Shown: positions 1-8,709, numbered from the stretch's first letter. The stretch is 64,000 nucleotides of DNA from Nonomuraea roseoviolacea subsp. carminata (GCF_024172185.1 NZ_JAMZEC010000001.1:5848001-5912000), one strand, 5' to 3'. Numbers and translations: made by a program. The notes: generated by a model not told the origin, from the sequence alone.

Positions 1-471
1 GTCACTCGGCTCGATGGCGCGCCGATCACCGTCGAACGGCACCCCCAGGGTGCTGACCGCGCCCGTGGCCGGGGACCTGACGACGATCTTCAGCATGTCG
101 TCGATGCCGTGGTGGCGCAGGAACGTGTCGGAGAAGTCGCGCTCCGGCTCGGTCGCCCGCGGGCGGAGTCGTCCGAGCGTCGCCACACCATGGCGGGTCA
201 GGCAGGCGATCCCGTCGCGCGAGGCGAAGGGGTTGCTCAGGCGCCAGCGTTCGACGTATTCCTCCACGAAGGCCGGCCGGAACATGGTGAGGTACTGTTC
301 CTCGCCGGCGCCTCCCGGCGCCAGATACGCGGGGTTCTCGGCCACGAACGCGTCGATCCACCCGAGATGGACGGCCACGGCCTCGGCCAGCACCGGATAG
401 AGCTCTCCCTGCCGAGCCCCGGCCACTTGCTCCAGCACCTTGATGAGCCTTCGGTATTGCAGCTGTTCCAC
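1..471 (-). CDS. Partial regulator-like protein (C-terminus outside window)
   Basis: An open reading frame runs off the left edge. I place the start at a GTG giving VEQLQYRRLIKVLEQV, and about 157 residues are visible. Codon usage is strongly GC3, and the frames overlapping it give low-complexity Arg-rich products, which supports this frame. The middle (FASRDGIACLTRHGVATLGRLRPR) and the later LKIVVRSPATGAV segment resemble the N-terminal sensory half of actinobacterial LuxR-type regulators, which carry the helix-turn-helix at the missing C-terminus. That assignment is tentative because no DNA-binding motif is inside the window. No strong ribosome binding site precedes the GTG. Confidence 0.5.
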   Translation of the reverse strand, partial: MEQLQYRRLIKVLEQVAGARQGELYPVLAEAVAVHLGWIDAFVAENPAYLAPGGAGEEQYLTMFRPAFVEEYVERWRLSNPFASRDGIACLTRHGVATLGRLRPRATEPERDFSDTFLRHHGIDDMLKIVVRSPATGAVSTLGVPFDGDRRAIEPSD

Positions 472-743
472 GGATCCGCCATCGCACTCTGTTGATCGCT
501 TCGGGGGAGCAGCCGGTACGGCGGGCTGCGGCGTTCTCGCCTGCTCAAGGATTCCGTAACGGGTGGCCGTTCATCCATCACTTGGCCAAGGAATCCTGTT
601 CGAAGGCTCATGTCTCATGGCGCTCCCCGGTCGCGAGTGATGGCAGATCCGGCAAATACTCCAATCGGCGGAGCGCCCGCCGCGAGGGCCGGGCGCTCGA
701 ACCGCTCCGTCGTCAGGGACCCGCCGCCGCGCCGCACGCCGTG

Positions 744-1745
744 TCAGCGCGTACGCCTGGCGAGCAGGGCCAGCAGGACGGTCATGACGACGCCGAGCGC
801 GGCGAGCGACACGCGGTCGGTGGTGGTCGCGCCGTTGGCGATCACCCCGAACGCGGTGTGCGCCACCAGCGCCCCGCCGGCCAGCGCCAGGCTGTGCCGG
901 TCGCGCCATCCGCCGTGCGCCGTCCACCGGCGCAGCAGCAGCCCCGCCGCCACCGCCAGGAGCGCCGCCGCCGCCATCGGGACCGCCACCCAGCCGCCCC
1001 GCGTGAAGGCCGGGTGGTGGGCGCCGCCGAAGGGGAACAGCAGCCCGAGGTATCCGAACGCCGCCACCCCGGCCAGGCACGCGATGACCGGCGGCGCGGG
1101 GACAGTCCGGGGCGCGGCGGCCGTCCGGGGCGCGGCGGCCGGCGGGTTCGGCGGGCGGGGGAGGACCCGCAGCGCGAGCACCGCGAGCGCCGCGATCACC
1201 AGGACGAACGCCACCAGCGCCGCCGGCGGCGCCTGGTAGCCGGGGTCGACGAACGCCGTCGTCCACCGCAGCAGCAGGGCGCCCAGCACGAACACCACCG
1301 CCGCCACGACCAGCCCCGTGCGCCCGAGATAGGGCCGGTGGCGAAGGGCCGGGACGACGAGATCCACCAGCAGGATCGGCAGCGCCACGCTGAAGACCGC
1401 GTGGTAGGGGATGTTCAGCTCGGTGTAGGCGCTGTTGAGGCCGAGGACCCTGGGCGCCCAGCCGGCCACGCCGTAGAGGGTCGGGCTGGTGAGCGCCTGC
1501 AGCGCCAGCCCCTCCTCGACGATCCCGTACGCCGCCCCGAGCAGCAGGACGGCGTACCAGCCCCGGCCGGCGCGGCGTACCAGCTCGCGGATCAGGACGG
1601 TGCCGGCCCCGTAGATCGGCGTCCACAACAGCAGCAGCCACGCCTGGCGGAGCGGCGGATTGCCGAGCGTGAGCTCGGCGACGACCGGGGTGAGCCCGGC
1701 CAGCAGGAGCGCGGCCCACCGGCCGCGTGCTGGTGAGGTGACCAT
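744..1745 (-). CDS. Polytopic membrane protein of unknown function
   Basis: A 333-residue protein with about eight hydrophobic helices, starting MVTSPARGRW. A Pro/Ala/Arg-rich linker near residues 195-220 (PRPPNPPAAAPRTAAAPRT) separates two membrane halves. An EE pair in the third helix region (YGIVEEGLALQ) recalls the EExxxR motif of CPBP intramembrane proteases, but the Arg and the later His motifs of that family are not visible, so I do not assign it. It is divergent from the histidine kinase downstream in coordinates, and its 5' end lies close to the kinase reading frame. Function not recognised. Confidence 0.75.
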   Translation of the reverse strand: MVTSPARGRWAALLLAGLTPVVAELTLGNPPLRQAWLLLLWTPIYGAGTVLIRELVRRAGRGWYAVLLLGAAYGIVEEGLALQALTSPTLYGVAGWAPRVLGLNSAYTELNIPYHAVFSVALPILLVDLVVPALRHRPYLGRTGLVVAAVVFVLGALLLRWTTAFVDPGYQAPPAALVAFVLVIAALAVLALRVLPRPPNPPAAAPRTAAAPRTVPAPPVIACLAGVAAFGYLGLLFPFGGAHHPAFTRGGWVAVPMAAAALLAVAAGLLLRRWTAHGGWRDRHSLALAGGALVAHTAFGVIANGATTTDRVSLAALGVVMTVLLALLARRTR

Positions 1746-1854
1746 GCGCTCACGGTCTCCCGCGGCGGGCGGGGCGCGCTGCTGCCGTGGGGCCGGTCCG
1801 TGGCCCCTTCGGTCGCTACCGGGTGGTGACTTTGGTTGCCATGGCGGGGCGGCG

Positions 1855-3270
1855 ATGGAGACCTTGGTTGCTTACCGGGCGGAAGGCCGGTGGATACGAT
1901 CCGTGGTTGTGTTCGCAGCACAGGGTCACGCGGAGCAGGGCCGGGACGAGCGCCGAGGGGGCTCGGCGGCGGGTGGTGGCGACCCGGGTCGCGGGCGGTC
2001 GTGGCGTGACCGGGCGGCCGGTGGTGAGCCGAGTCCGGGGCGGTCGTGGCGTGATCGGCTGGCGGGTGGTGATTCTGGTCTGGGGCGGGCTCGGCGTGAT
2101 CCGGCGGCGGGTGGTGAGCCGGGTCCAGGGCGGGCGCGGCGTGACTGGGTGGTCGGGGTCGGCGGCGTCGTGCCGGCCGTGGCCGGGGCCGTCGCGGTGG
2201 TCTGGGGCGACCTGGTCCCGGGGACGCCCGGCTGGTACCTGTGGGCCGACCTCGCCGGCGGGGTCCTGGCGTGTGCGGGGCTGTGGCTGTGCCGGCGGTG
2301 GCCGATCGCCGCCTCGCTGGCCGTCGTCGCGCTGTCCGTCCCGGCCGCGGCCGCGTCGGTGGCCGCGGGGATCGCCACGCTGGTCGCGGCGCTGTACCGG
2401 CGACCGCCGGCGGCCGTCGCGGTGGGGGTGGCGTGGGTGGCGGCGACGCTGGTCAGGTTCGCGCTGCGGCCCCCAGGGCTGGCGCCCTATCCGGTGTGGG
2501 CGCTGGTCGGCGTGCTGTTCGGCGGGGCGATCACCGGTTGGGGCATCCTGGCCAGGACCCGGCGGGAGCTGCTGGCGTCCCTGGCGGAACGGGCCCGCCG
2601 CGCCGAGGCCGACCAGCGGCTGCGCGCGGAGGAGGCGCGCCGCGCCGAACGCCTCGGCATCGCCCGCGAGATGCACGACGTGCTCGCCCACCGGCTGTCG
2701 CTGCTGGCGGTGCACGCCGGGGCGCTGGAGTTCAACGCCGGTGCCAGGCCGGACGAGGTCGCCGAGGCGGCCGGGGTCATCCGGGCCAGCGCCCACCAGG
2801 CCCTGCAGGAGCTGCGCGGCGTCATCTCCGTGCTTCGCGAGAGCCCGTCGGCCGAGTTCCCGCTGACCGGGCTCGCGCCGCTGGTGGAGGAGTCGCGACG
2901 GGCCGGGATGCGCATCGAGCTGCGCGAGCACGACGTCCGATTCGCCGACCTGCCGGAGGCGACCCGGCGCACCGCGTACCGCGTCGTGCAGGAGGGGCTG
3001 ACCAACGCACGCAAGCACGCGCCCGGCCGGCCCGTCACCGTCGTGGTGTCCGGCGCGGCCGGTGGCGAGCTGACGGTCGAGGTGCGCAACCCGCTCCTCG
3101 CCGGGCGGGAGGCGGAGGGACTGGCCGAGACCGGGGCCGGGGCGGGGCTGGCCGGGCTGGAGGAGCGGGTCACGCTGGCGGGCGGGAACCTGGAGCTGGG
3201 ACCCGCCGACGGGGGCTGGTTCCGGCTGGCGGCGCGGCTACCATGGCCACGTGAGCGGCCCGATGAGTGA
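1855..3270 (+). CDS. Two-component sensor histidine kinase, NarL/DesK type
   Basis: The C-terminal half has a HisKA_3 dimerisation helix (REMHDVLAHRLSLLAVH, phospho-acceptor His about residue 274) and a HATPase domain (VVQEGLTNARKHAP; GAGLAGLEERV). Several hydrophobic helices precede it. The start is uncertain: I chose the ATG giving METLVAYRAEG, but upstream ATG or downstream GTG codons fit equally well because no good ribosome binding site is visible. The N-terminus before the first helix contains about four imperfect 15-residue repeats (GRSWRDRAAGGEP type). The stop lies 20 bases inside the following response-regulator gene, so the pair is translationally coupled. Confidence 0.88.
   Translation: METLVAYRAEGRWIRSVVVFAAQGHAEQGRDERRGGSAAGGGDPGRGRSWRDRAAGGEPSPGRSWRDRLAGGDSGLGRARRDPAAGGEPGPGRARRDWVVGVGGVVPAVAGAVAVVWGDLVPGTPGWYLWADLAGGVLACAGLWLCRRWPIAASLAVVALSVPAAAASVAAGIATLVAALYRRPPAAVAVGVAWVAATLVRFALRPPGLAPYPVWALVGVLFGGAITGWGILARTRRELLASLAERARRAEADQRLRAEEARRAERLGIAREMHDVLAHRLSLLAVHAGALEFNAGARPDEVAEAAGVIRASAHQALQELRGVISVLRESPSAEFPLTGLAPLVEESRRAGMRIELREHDVRFADLPEATRRTAYRVVQEGLTNARKHAPGRPVTVVVSGAAGGELTVEVRNPLLAGREAEGLAETGAGAGLAGLEERVTLAGGNLELGPADGGWFRLAARLPWPRERPDE
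1972..2154 (+). repeat. 45-bp imperfect tandem repeat inside the kinase N-terminus
   Basis: Four units begin with ggtggt at 1972, 2020, 2065 and 2110 (spacings 48, 45, 45). They keep the reading frame and encode repeats of the form GGEPxPGRxRRDxxA before the first membrane helix of the histidine kinase. Confidence 0.85.
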
Positions 3271-4027
3271 GCCGGTGAGCGAGGCGGTGGGCGAGCCGAT
3301 GGGTGAGCCGGTCAGTGGGTCCGCAGGGTCCACTGGGTCCGCGGGGACGCCCGGGGGTGCGTCCGCCGCGATCCGGGTTCTCATCGTGGACGACGATCCG
3401 CTCGTCCGCGCCGGGCTGACGCTGATGCTCAAGGGCGCGCCCACCCTCCAGGTCGTGGGCGCGGTGGCCGACGGCGCGCAGGTCCAGGCCGCGGTCGCCG
3501 AGCACGCCCCCGACGTGGTGCTCATGGACATCCGGATGCCCGGCGTCGACGGCATCGACGCGACCCGCAGGCTGCGCGCCCGCAGGGACGCGCCCGAGGT
3601 CATCATCCTGACCACGTTCGACGCCGACGAGCACGTGTTCCGGGCGCTGCGCGCGGGTGCCGGCGGGTTCCTGCTGAAGGACACCTCGCCCGAGGGGATC
3701 GTCGAGGCGATCCGGCGCGTCGCCGCCGGCGAGCCCAGCCTGTCGCCGAGCGTCACCCGGCGGCTGATCGCCCACCTGATGCCCGAGGAGGACGACCGGC
3801 GGCGGGCCGACGCGCGGCGGGTGCTGTCGGCGCTGAGCGAGCGCGAACGGGAGGTGGCGCTCGCGGTCGGCCAGGGCAAGACCAACGCCGTCATCGCGGG
3901 TGAGCTGCACATGAGCGTGGGCACGGTCAAGGGCTACATCTCCCGCATCCTCACCAAGGCGGGCCTGGACAACCGCGTCCAGCTCGCCCTGGTGGTCCAC
4001 GACGCCGCCCAGGACGGCCGGCCGTAG
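3251..4027 (+). CDS. Response regulator, NarL/LuxR family
   Basis: A receiver domain (VLIVDDDPLVRAGL; phospho-acceptor Asp about residue 93 in VVLMDIRMPG; Lys in FLLKDTSPEG) is followed by a LuxR helix-turn-helix (LSEREREVALAVGQGKTN and MSVGTVKGYISRILTK). The chosen GTG start overlaps the end of the kinase gene. An ATG 12 bases later is an alternative. The first 35 residues are a low-complexity Ser/Glu/Pro/Gly tail (SEPVSEAVGEPMGEPVSGS) not found in typical family members, encoded by short imperfect repeats. It is expected to be the cognate output regulator of the upstream sensor. Confidence 0.92.
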   Translation: MSGPMSEPVSEAVGEPMGEPVSGSAGSTGSAGTPGGASAAIRVLIVDDDPLVRAGLTLMLKGAPTLQVVGAVADGAQVQAAVAEHAPDVVLMDIRMPGVDGIDATRRLRARRDAPEVIILTTFDADEHVFRALRAGAGGFLLKDTSPEGIVEAIRRVAAGEPSLSPSVTRRLIAHLMPEEDDRRRADARRVLSALSEREREVALAVGQGKTNAVIAGELHMSVGTVKGYISRILTKAGLDNRVQLALVVHDAAQDGRP

Positions 4028-4149
4028 TCCAGGAACAGGGTGTCGTGCCCGCCCCGTTCGAGCTCGGCCTCCCGCTCGGCGCCCCGGCGGAGGCGGTGGA
4101 GCCACGCGCGCACCCAGTGGATGATCTCGCCGACGCGTTCTCGGCCGGG

Positions 4150-5010
4150 TCACGATATGCCGGGTGGAAGGTCGTTGATGAGATCCAGCCCCGCTGTGGT
4201 TCTCGGGAGGGCCGCATCCTCCAGAACACGGCTGTCGCCGCGTCGCCTGCGCTCCCTCGTCGCCGGAAACCGAGCGAAGGGCATGTCCGGCGTGTTCGCG
4301 ATGTCTCTCATGCGTCTCGGGTTGAGTATCGACAGTGAAGAGTAGCCGGTGTCCACCAGGCCGTCGCGGCGCCAATGCCCGAGAACACGGGCGACCGAGG
4401 AGTCGCTGGCGCCCACCCACGCGGCCAGATCCGCCTGCGACAACGGAGGAGCGAGCGCGTTGCGGTCCTTCAGTGTCCGCTCGCCGAATCGATAGAGCAG
4501 GTGGAGCAGGAGGCGGGCGAGACGTACCTCTACATCGAGTCGGGCGGCGGCGCGCAATTGCACGACGAAGTGCAGATGTTCGCTCTGCAGTACTCCGATG
4601 AGTCGCGTGACATTGGGCAGATCCCCGAGCACCACGGGGACGATCTCACCGGCCACCTCAAGAATGTGGCCGCGGGAAAGGACGCGTCGCTCGATTCCCG
4701 TCAGCTCTCCCAACCAGTGAGGGGCGTCCGGATGCGTCGCGTGGATGGCACTGCAGAGGTCGCCGGGGCCGGCTATGTCGATGATGCCGCGAGCCGCGGC
4801 CGAGCGGCCGGTCTGCAGGCGGATCCAGCAGCCGGACATCAGGACCGTCATGCTGCAGCCTTCGGGAACGGCCAGCGTGTCGCCTGCGTAGACGCGTCTC
4901 CTGGACCCGAGGCGTTCGAGGGCCTCGCGTTCCAGAGGGGAAAGGCGGTTCCAGAAGTTGAGCTGTCCTGCTCCTCGAAGGGGTAGTGGTTCCATGGGCC
5001 GGCCGATCAT
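4150..5010 (-). CDS. Crp/Fnr-family transcriptional regulator
   Basis: A 286-residue protein from MIGRPMEPLPLRGAG. An N-terminal cyclic-nucleotide-binding-type beta-barrel (WNRLSPLEREALERLGSRRRVYAGDTLAVPEG) and a long dimer helix (VQLRAAARLDVEVRLARLLLHLLYRFGE) precede a winged helix (LSQADLAAWVGASDSSVARVLGHWRRDGLV). The start ATG overlaps the stop of the upstream 60-residue membrane protein (ATGA), which indicates translational coupling and decides this start over the ATG 15 bases later. The ligand is unknown; no Fe-S cysteine cluster is evident. It converges on the response-regulator gene. Confidence 0.88.
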   Translation of the reverse strand: MIGRPMEPLPLRGAGQLNFWNRLSPLEREALERLGSRRRVYAGDTLAVPEGCSMTVLMSGCWIRLQTGRSAAARGIIDIAGPGDLCSAIHATHPDAPHWLGELTGIERRVLSRGHILEVAGEIVPVVLGDLPNVTRLIGVLQSEHLHFVVQLRAAARLDVEVRLARLLLHLLYRFGERTLKDRNALAPPLSQADLAAWVGASDSSVARVLGHWRRDGLVDTGYSSLSILNPRRMRDIANTPDMPFARFPATRERRRRGDSRVLEDAALPRTTAGLDLINDLPPGIS

Positions 5011-5189
5011 GCCCCGTAGAGGGCGTAAAGGATCGGGGGGATGGCCCCGAGCGCGAGCGCGAGCGCCAATAGTGCGCGTACGAGCGCTTTGGGCGCGGAT
5101 TGGGCGAGTTTGATGGCGGCGTAGCTCACGACGCACACAATGGCGATCGCTACTGCGGCGCAGATGCCTGTTATGTACAGATTTTGCAT
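5007..5189 (-). CDS. Small two-helix membrane protein coupled to the Crp-like regulator
   Basis: The 60-residue product starting MQNLYITGICAAV has two hydrophobic helices (about residues 5-24 and 33-56) joined by a short basic turn (KLAQSAPKALVR). A TTG at 5216 could extend it by nine residues. The stop overlaps the start of the Crp/Fnr regulator by four bases, so the two are probably made together. A membrane anchor, sensor or effector role for the regulator is an inference. Family not recognised. Confidence 0.7.
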   Translation of the reverse strand: MQNLYITGICAAVAIAIVCVVSYAAIKLAQSAPKALVRALLALALALGAIPPILYALYGA

Positions 5190-5210
5190 CTCGGATCCAA
5201 TTGCCTCATG

Positions 5211-5512
5211 TGCCAAGCATGTTGGGTATGCCGGGTTGGTAGGGGTCCGGCGCCGTGCATGACCTTAGAGGCAACGCCGTGTTCTGTGCCAGTGGCGGAC
5301 AATCACTCACGGAATTGCGTGGGAACCGTGCTTTTCACCTGCGGGAGCGCCAATATTCTGCTTCATGTGACAGGGTTCGCGGAGCAATAAAGCACTCCCA
5401 TGGGAGGAGCCTTCCTGCTTGGAGGAGAAGGAAACTCTCCTGAGCATTCCGTGTCGTAGTAAGGTTCAGATTGCGCGCTGATGTCTCATGCCTCTTTGCC
5501 AAGCATGTTGGG
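5211..5512. repeat. 16-bp direct repeat pair in a long non-coding gap
   Basis: TGCCAAGCATGTTGGG occurs at 5211-5226 and again at 5497-5512. Each copy contains a CCAA-N5-TTGG dyad. Both copies lie upstream of the small membrane protein/Crp-like unit, in the 5217-5606 gap where I see no gene. A perfect 12-bp palindrome CTCCCATGGGAG lies between them at 5395-5406. They are plausible operators but unproven. Confidence 0.5.
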
Positions 5513-5527
5513 CTTTCAGTTTGCGAC

Positions 5528-5567
5528 GGGGTGAGGATGCGGGGGTGGTAGCCCGCGTCCTCACCCC
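5528..5567 (-). terminator. Intrinsic-terminator-like hairpin after the XRE gene
   Basis: A 16-bp stem (GGGGTGAGGATGCGGG paired with CCCGCGTCCTCACCCC, one wobble pair) with an 8-base loop lies about 40 bases after the stop of the XRE regulator. There is no U tract, as is common in actinomycetes. Confidence 0.7.
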
Positions 5568-5606
5568 TTACTCCGCCGCCGGAGCGCCGGGCTCGGCGGC
5601 CGGTCT

Positions 5607-6824
5607 TCATTCGCCGCCGGTGCGGGCCAGTGACTCGGCGGCGTGGCGCCAGATCTCGGCGGCCAGGTCGAAGTTGGCCCGCTCCTGCGCCCGCTGGGCC
5701 AGCGCGCGCAGCCCCCGCATGCCTTCGTCCTGCCTGCCGTCCAGCAGCAGGAGCTGGTTGCGCAGCACGTCCAGGCGGACCTGTTCCTGGTAGGCCAGGT
5801 GGTCGTGGGCGTCGGCGAGCCGGTCGAGCAGGGCGCGGGCCTCGTCGGTGCGCCCGGTGTGGAAGGCCAGGCGCGCGCGCAGCGCGAGCAGCTCCTGCTC
5901 GACCGTGGGAGTGCCGGCGAACGGCAGGCACGCCTCGACCTCCTCGATGCGGCGTCGCGCGGGTTCGGTCTCGGGCGGGGTGCAGTTGAGGTGGAGGCGG
6001 GCGGCGACGACGCGCAGCCGTACCCACATGGCCGGGTCGAGGCGGCCCTGGAGCTGCTCCAGCGCGTCGCTGACCAGCTTCAGCGCCACCTGGGGCTCGC
6101 CCTGCCGGAGCCGGACGCCGGCCACGGTCCACACCGCCTCCGCCAGGAGCCTGCCGGCGGGCAGGGCCGCGACCAGGGCGAGGAGCTCGTCGGCGTGCTG
6201 CCGCGCCTCCGCCATGCGGCCCGCCTCGGCCAGCGCGGACACCAGCGCCAGGAGGGTGTCGGCCACGATGCGGGGCGACAGGCCCTCGTCGCTCGCCAGG
6301 CGGTAGGCGCTGAACGCCGTCTCGACCGCGGCCGGCACCTCGCCCGCCGCGCGCTGCGCGCGCGCCAGCCGGGCCCGGGCGCGGGCCCGCAGCTCGGGCA
6401 GGCCCAGCTCGTCGGCGAGCGTCACCAGCTCGTCCAGGCAGGCGCGCTCCTCGTCGTGCTCCTCGTTGTGACGCCGCCATTCGGCGACTTGCCACAGCGC
6501 TTGCCAACGCAGCAGGGGGTCCTCGCCACCCGCCGTACGCAGGGCGCGGGCCAGCGGCTCGCCCGCCTCGTCCACGTCGAGGCCGGCGGTGGAGGCCAGG
6601 CTGCGGGCCAGTGACCAGTCCGGCTGTTCGGCCAGGTCCTCCGGGGCGACGCCGAGCTGGCGGGCCAGGTGGGCCACGGCGTCGTCGGTCGGGGGACGGG
6701 CCCCGGACTCCAGGCGGGAGAGGTAGCCGGTGGACATGCCCTCGCCCGCGAGCTCGGCCTGGGTCAGGCCGCGCTCGGTCCTGAGCTGTTTGAGCCGTCG
6801 GCCGAAGGCCGGCTGCGTCAGCAT
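5607..6824 (-). CDS. XRE-family regulator with TPR-like C-terminal domain
   Basis: The 405-residue product begins MLTQPAFGRRLKQLRTERGL behind a good GGAG ribosome binding site. An N-terminal HTH_3 fold (about residues 8-62, LTQAELAGEGMSTGYLSRLESG) is followed by a long all-helical region of degenerate Ala/Leu-rich TPR-like repeats. In this architecture the TPR part usually binds a peptide or small ligand. It is divergent from an FAD monooxygenase, and the shared intergenic region holds two TGGCAA/TTGCCA palindromes, so it probably regulates itself and that enzyme. Confidence 0.88.
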   Translation of the reverse strand: MLTQPAFGRRLKQLRTERGLTQAELAGEGMSTGYLSRLESGARPPTDDAVAHLARQLGVAPEDLAEQPDWSLARSLASTAGLDVDEAGEPLARALRTAGGEDPLLRWQALWQVAEWRRHNEEHDEERACLDELVTLADELGLPELRARARARLARAQRAAGEVPAAVETAFSAYRLASDEGLSPRIVADTLLALVSALAEAGRMAEARQHADELLALVAALPAGRLLAEAVWTVAGVRLRQGEPQVALKLVSDALEQLQGRLDPAMWVRLRVVAARLHLNCTPPETEPARRRIEEVEACLPFAGTPTVEQELLALRARLAFHTGRTDEARALLDRLADAHDHLAYQEQVRLDVLRNQLLLLDGRQDEGMRGLRALAQRAQERANFDLAAEIWRHAAESLARTGGE

Positions 6825-6903
6825 CTGTCGTCTCCTTGCCAGGTCGGAGCGCGGGCCGCGCGGCCCTCCGCCGCAGCTCATGTTAGCCACCCCGATACCC
6901 GGC

Positions 6904-6999
6904 TGGCAAACAGTTGCCAAGGGCTTTGGCGGGTCTGGCGAGGCTGGTCCGACCCTCCCTGGCAATCGCTGAGGAAAGCTGTTGCCAATCGCTTGGCAA
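6904..6999. promoter_or_regulatory. Two palindromic operators in the XRE/monooxygenase divergent promoter
   Basis: TGGCAA-acag-TTGCCA is at 6904-6919 and TTGCCAA-tcgc-TTGGCAA at 6982-6999. A third half-site TGGCAA is at 6959. They lie between the two divergent starts and share the same TTGCCA core, which fits binding by a dimeric helix-turn-helix regulator. Confidence 0.65.
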
Positions 7000-7018
7000 G
7001 ACTGTTACGGTTTTTGGC

Positions 7019-8233
7019 ATGACGAACTCACGGCGACTCGCCAACCGCACCGTCCTGATCTCCGGCGCCAGCGTGGCCGGCCCCGCCCTGGCCTTCTGGC
7101 TGCGCCGCCACGGCTTCACCCCCACCGTCGTCGAACTGGCCCCGGAGCTGCGCGAGGGCGGCTACAAGGTCGACCTGCGCGGCGTGGCCATGCAGGTCGT
7201 CGAGCGGATGGGCATGCTGGACGCCGTCCGGCGGTCGAGCACCGCCATCCGGGGCGGCTCGTGGGTCGCCAGGAGTGGCAAGCCGCTGGCAACCCTCGGC
7301 CCCGACCTCATCGGCATGCGCGCCCCCGGCGACGACGAGGTGATGCGCGGCGACCTCGCCCGGCTCCTCCACGAGGCGACGCGTGACAGCTGCGAATACC
7401 TGTTCGGCGACACCATCACCGGCCTCCACGAGGGCCCCGACGGGGTGGACGTCACCTTCCGCCACGCCCCGCCCCGCCGCTTCGACCTCGTCATCGGCGC
7501 CGACGGCCTGCACTCGACCGTGCGCCGCCTGGTGTTCGGCCCGGAGGAGCGCCACGTCCACCCCCTCGGGATGCACGCGGCCGTCTTCACCGTCCCCAAC
7601 CACCTCGGACTCGACCACTGGGAGCTGCTCTATCCGACGCCCGGCAAGGTGGTGAACGTCTACGCCACCCGGCCCGACACCGCGAAGGCGCAGTTCGTCT
7701 TCCCCAGCCCGGCCGTCCTGCCCGGCCGCTACGACCGGGCCGCCCAGCAGCGGATCCTGGCCGAGGCGTTCGCGGGCGTCGGATGGGAGAGCGAGACCCT
7801 GCTGCGCGCCATGCCCCACTCGCCCGACTTCTACTTCACGCCGGTCAGCCAGGTCCGCATGGACCACTGGTCCGCCGGCCGGGTCGTGCTGGTCGGCGAC
7901 GCCGCCTACAGCCCGTCCCCGCTGTCCGGGCAGGGCACCAGCCTCGCGCTGGTGGGTGCGTACGTGCTGGCCGGTGAGCTGAGCGCGGCGGCGGGCGACC
8001 ACCGTGCGGCCTACGCCGGATACCGGGAGGCGATGCGCTCGTACGTGGACGTGAACGTGGCGCTCGGCGCGAGCAACGCCGCGCAGATGGTCGCGGGCAG
8101 CCCGATGCAGATCAAGATGCAGACCACGATGATGCGGCTGGTCAACCGCCTGCCGTGGAAGGACCTGGCGATGCGGCCGATCATGAAGCCGCTCAACGAG
8201 GCCGCCAACGCGCTCACGCTCGCCGCGTACTGA
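7019..8233 (+). CDS. FAD-dependent monooxygenase (PHBH fold, TetX-like)
   Basis: The 404-residue protein has an N-terminal FAD-binding motif (TVLISGASVAGPALAFWL), the conserved DG motif (LVIGADGLHSTVRRL) and the late FAD motif (VVLVGDAAYSPSPLSGQG). This is the class A flavoprotein monooxygenase layout, near the tetracycline-oxygenase-like branch. It would hydroxylate an aromatic or drug-like substrate using NAD(P)H and O2; the substrate is unknown. The start is the ATG of MTNSRRLANRTV, just after the 6982-6999 palindrome, so the operator overlaps its promoter region. Confidence 0.9.
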   Translation: MTNSRRLANRTVLISGASVAGPALAFWLRRHGFTPTVVELAPELREGGYKVDLRGVAMQVVERMGMLDAVRRSSTAIRGGSWVARSGKPLATLGPDLIGMRAPGDDEVMRGDLARLLHEATRDSCEYLFGDTITGLHEGPDGVDVTFRHAPPRRFDLVIGADGLHSTVRRLVFGPEERHVHPLGMHAAVFTVPNHLGLDHWELLYPTPGKVVNVYATRPDTAKAQFVFPSPAVLPGRYDRAAQQRILAEAFAGVGWESETLLRAMPHSPDFYFTPVSQVRMDHWSAGRVVLVGDAAYSPSPLSGQGTSLALVGAYVLAGELSAAAGDHRAAYAGYREAMRSYVDVNVALGASNAAQMVAGSPMQIKMQTTMMRLVNRLPWKDLAMRPIMKPLNEAANALTLAAY

Positions 8234-8279
8234 GGGGTGTGCCGACGATGGCGCGCGCGGGGGCCGGCCGGGAGGCCGG

Positions 8280-8624
8280 CTACCGGGTGGGCGCCTGCGC
8301 GAGCGACAGGCTGTTGCCGTCCGGGTCGAGGATCTCCACGTGGCGCACGCCGTTGCCGTACGTCTCCACCGGCTCGTGCCCGATGCCGTGTGCGGCCAGC
8401 CGGGCCAGGATGTCGTCGAGGTCGGACACGCCGAGCGTGATCATGGTGCCGCCCACCCGGGCGGCCCGCATGTGCCGGTCGTCGACGACGACCCACGCGT
8501 TCTCACCGACCTGCCACAGGTGCTCCTCGCCGATGACCTCGTCCGCCGGCCGCCCGAAGAAGACTTCGTACCACTTCCGCGATGTCGCCCGGTCACGTAC
8601 GCACACGACGCTGTACAGGTCCAC
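8280..8624 (-). CDS. VOC-fold (glyoxalase/bleomycin-resistance-like) protein
   Basis: The 114-residue protein starts at a GTG behind a strong GGAAGGAG site. It shows the paired beta-alpha-beta-beta-beta modules of the vicinal oxygen chelate superfamily: DLYSVVCVRDRATSRKWYEVFFG at the N-terminus and VSDLDDILARLAAHG with HVEILDPDGNSLSLAQ at the C-terminus. Members bind a metal or sequester small drugs, and the exact role cannot be told from the sequence. It lies next to a second, truncated VOC sequence on the same strand. Confidence 0.85.
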   Translation of the reverse strand: MDLYSVVCVRDRATSRKWYEVFFGRPADEVIGEEHLWQVGENAWVVVDDRHMRAARVGGTMITLGVSDLDDILARLAAHGIGHEPVETYGNGVRHVEILDPDGNSLSLAQAPTR

Positions 8625-8709
8625 CGGAGCCGCTCCTTCCCGTCGTTCCGGAAGTGAGACCCCTCTCGCTTCCGGAACTCATCGGCGGCCGGACGCGGCA
8701 CCGGCCCGC

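Noticed and set aside
744..1745. CPBP intramembrane protease
   Set aside because: Only an EE pair in a helix was seen; the further Arg and His motifs needed for CPBP are absent.
5217..5606. Small genes within the longest non-coding gap
   Set aside because: Short frames (MLGKEA and similar) lack ribosome binding sites and length. Only repeats and a terminator are supported.
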